Below are positions 63,943-64,000 of a stretch of 64,000 bases of DNA, piece by piece (the first letter of the stretch is position 1; every line of letters begins with the position of its first letter). The translations under genes were made by a program, and so were the position numbers. Source of the DNA: Bicyclus anynana. Lineage: Eukaryota; Arthropoda; Insecta; Lepidoptera; Nymphalidae. The stretch is from positions 2,170,001 through 2,234,000 of the forward strand of contig NC_069087.1 in assembly GCF_947172395.1 (NCBI RefSeq). The letters run 5' to 3'. The notes beneath the pieces are model-generated. The model made no database searches and had not been told where the DNA came from. It saw only the letters and a list, made by a program, of their open reading frames with translations.

Positions 63943-64000
63943 TTATCATTAACAACCCATATTCGGCTCACTGTTGAGCAAGAGTCTCCTCTTAGAATGA
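63943..64000 (-). mobile_element. SINE family 2, cut by the window end
   Basis: 'cattaacaacccatattcgg', 'ctcactgttgagcaagagtc' and 'tctcctcttagaatga' start a family 2 unit that should continue beyond 64000. Confidence 0.78.

Noticed and set aside
63570..63971. 133-residue minus-strand frame with His/Tyr repeats
   Set aside because: It is the antisense of an RTE end and its GAT tail.
1..64000. CRISPR arrays, bacterial operons or phage genes
   Set aside because: No regularly spaced repeats with unique spacers, no ribosome-binding-site-led gene runs; all repeats are eukaryotic mobile elements.

Overview
This 64 kb window looks like nuclear DNA from a moth or butterfly (Lepidoptera). It is AT-rich, has no convincing multi-exon protein gene, and is filled with the repeat families typical of lepidopteran intergenic or intronic DNA. 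These are tRNA-derived SINEs ending in a conserved 'cttaccatcaggtgagattg' block, a second SINE family ending in 'gagccgaatatgggttgata', 3' ends of an RTE-clade retrotransposon with (GAT)n-like tails, short non-autonomous Helitrons (5'-TC, 3' hairpin plus CTAG, inserted between A and T), and many small inverted-repeat DNA elements. The species cannot be fixed from the sequence.

The only genes I call with high confidence are two tRNAs on the minus strand, 834 bp apart: tRNA-Glu(CTC) at 3350-3421 and tRNA-Gly(GCC) at 4255-4325. Protein-coding signal is otherwise limited to decayed mobile-element pieces: a reverse transcriptase with a YADD box (17862-18149), a LINE C-terminus with a CCHH zinc finger (42096-42460), a LINE 3' end (50187-50326) and about a dozen RTE C-terminal fragments. 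Two other pieces are uncertain: a possible 68-codon terminal exon at 11291-11494 (minus) and a broken THAP-like N-terminus at 48051-48141.

Layout. 0-10 kb: dense repeats around the tRNA pair, including a palindromic element nested in a Helitron (4417-4718), a 490-bp inverted-repeat element (4835-5324) and a SINE nested in a Helitron (7194-7876). 10-25 kb: sparser, with long stretches lacking recognisable content, a pogo/Tigger-like element (15146-15529), the RT remnant and a 152-bp MITE. 25-47 kb: alternating SINEs, Helitrons and MITEs, a near-perfect 48-bp-arm hairpin (40590-40706), and a 923-bp hAT-type element with an exact 8-bp target duplication and an internal 238-bp tandem duplication (44343-45265). 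47-64 kb: the inverted partner of the 490-bp element (46876-47377), a SINE with its 5' end inverted as expected from twin priming (50331-50587), and a nested cluster at 61.1-62.5 kb.

There is no operon or pathway here. What the window records is the order of mobile-element insertions. The most useful second-look targets are the structurally readable events (hAT with target duplication, twin-primed SINE, nested insertions, duplicated flanks), the long hairpins that could yield double-stranded RNA if transcribed, and the possible exon at 11291-11494. I found no clear sign of an undescribed defence, metabolic or regulatory system.
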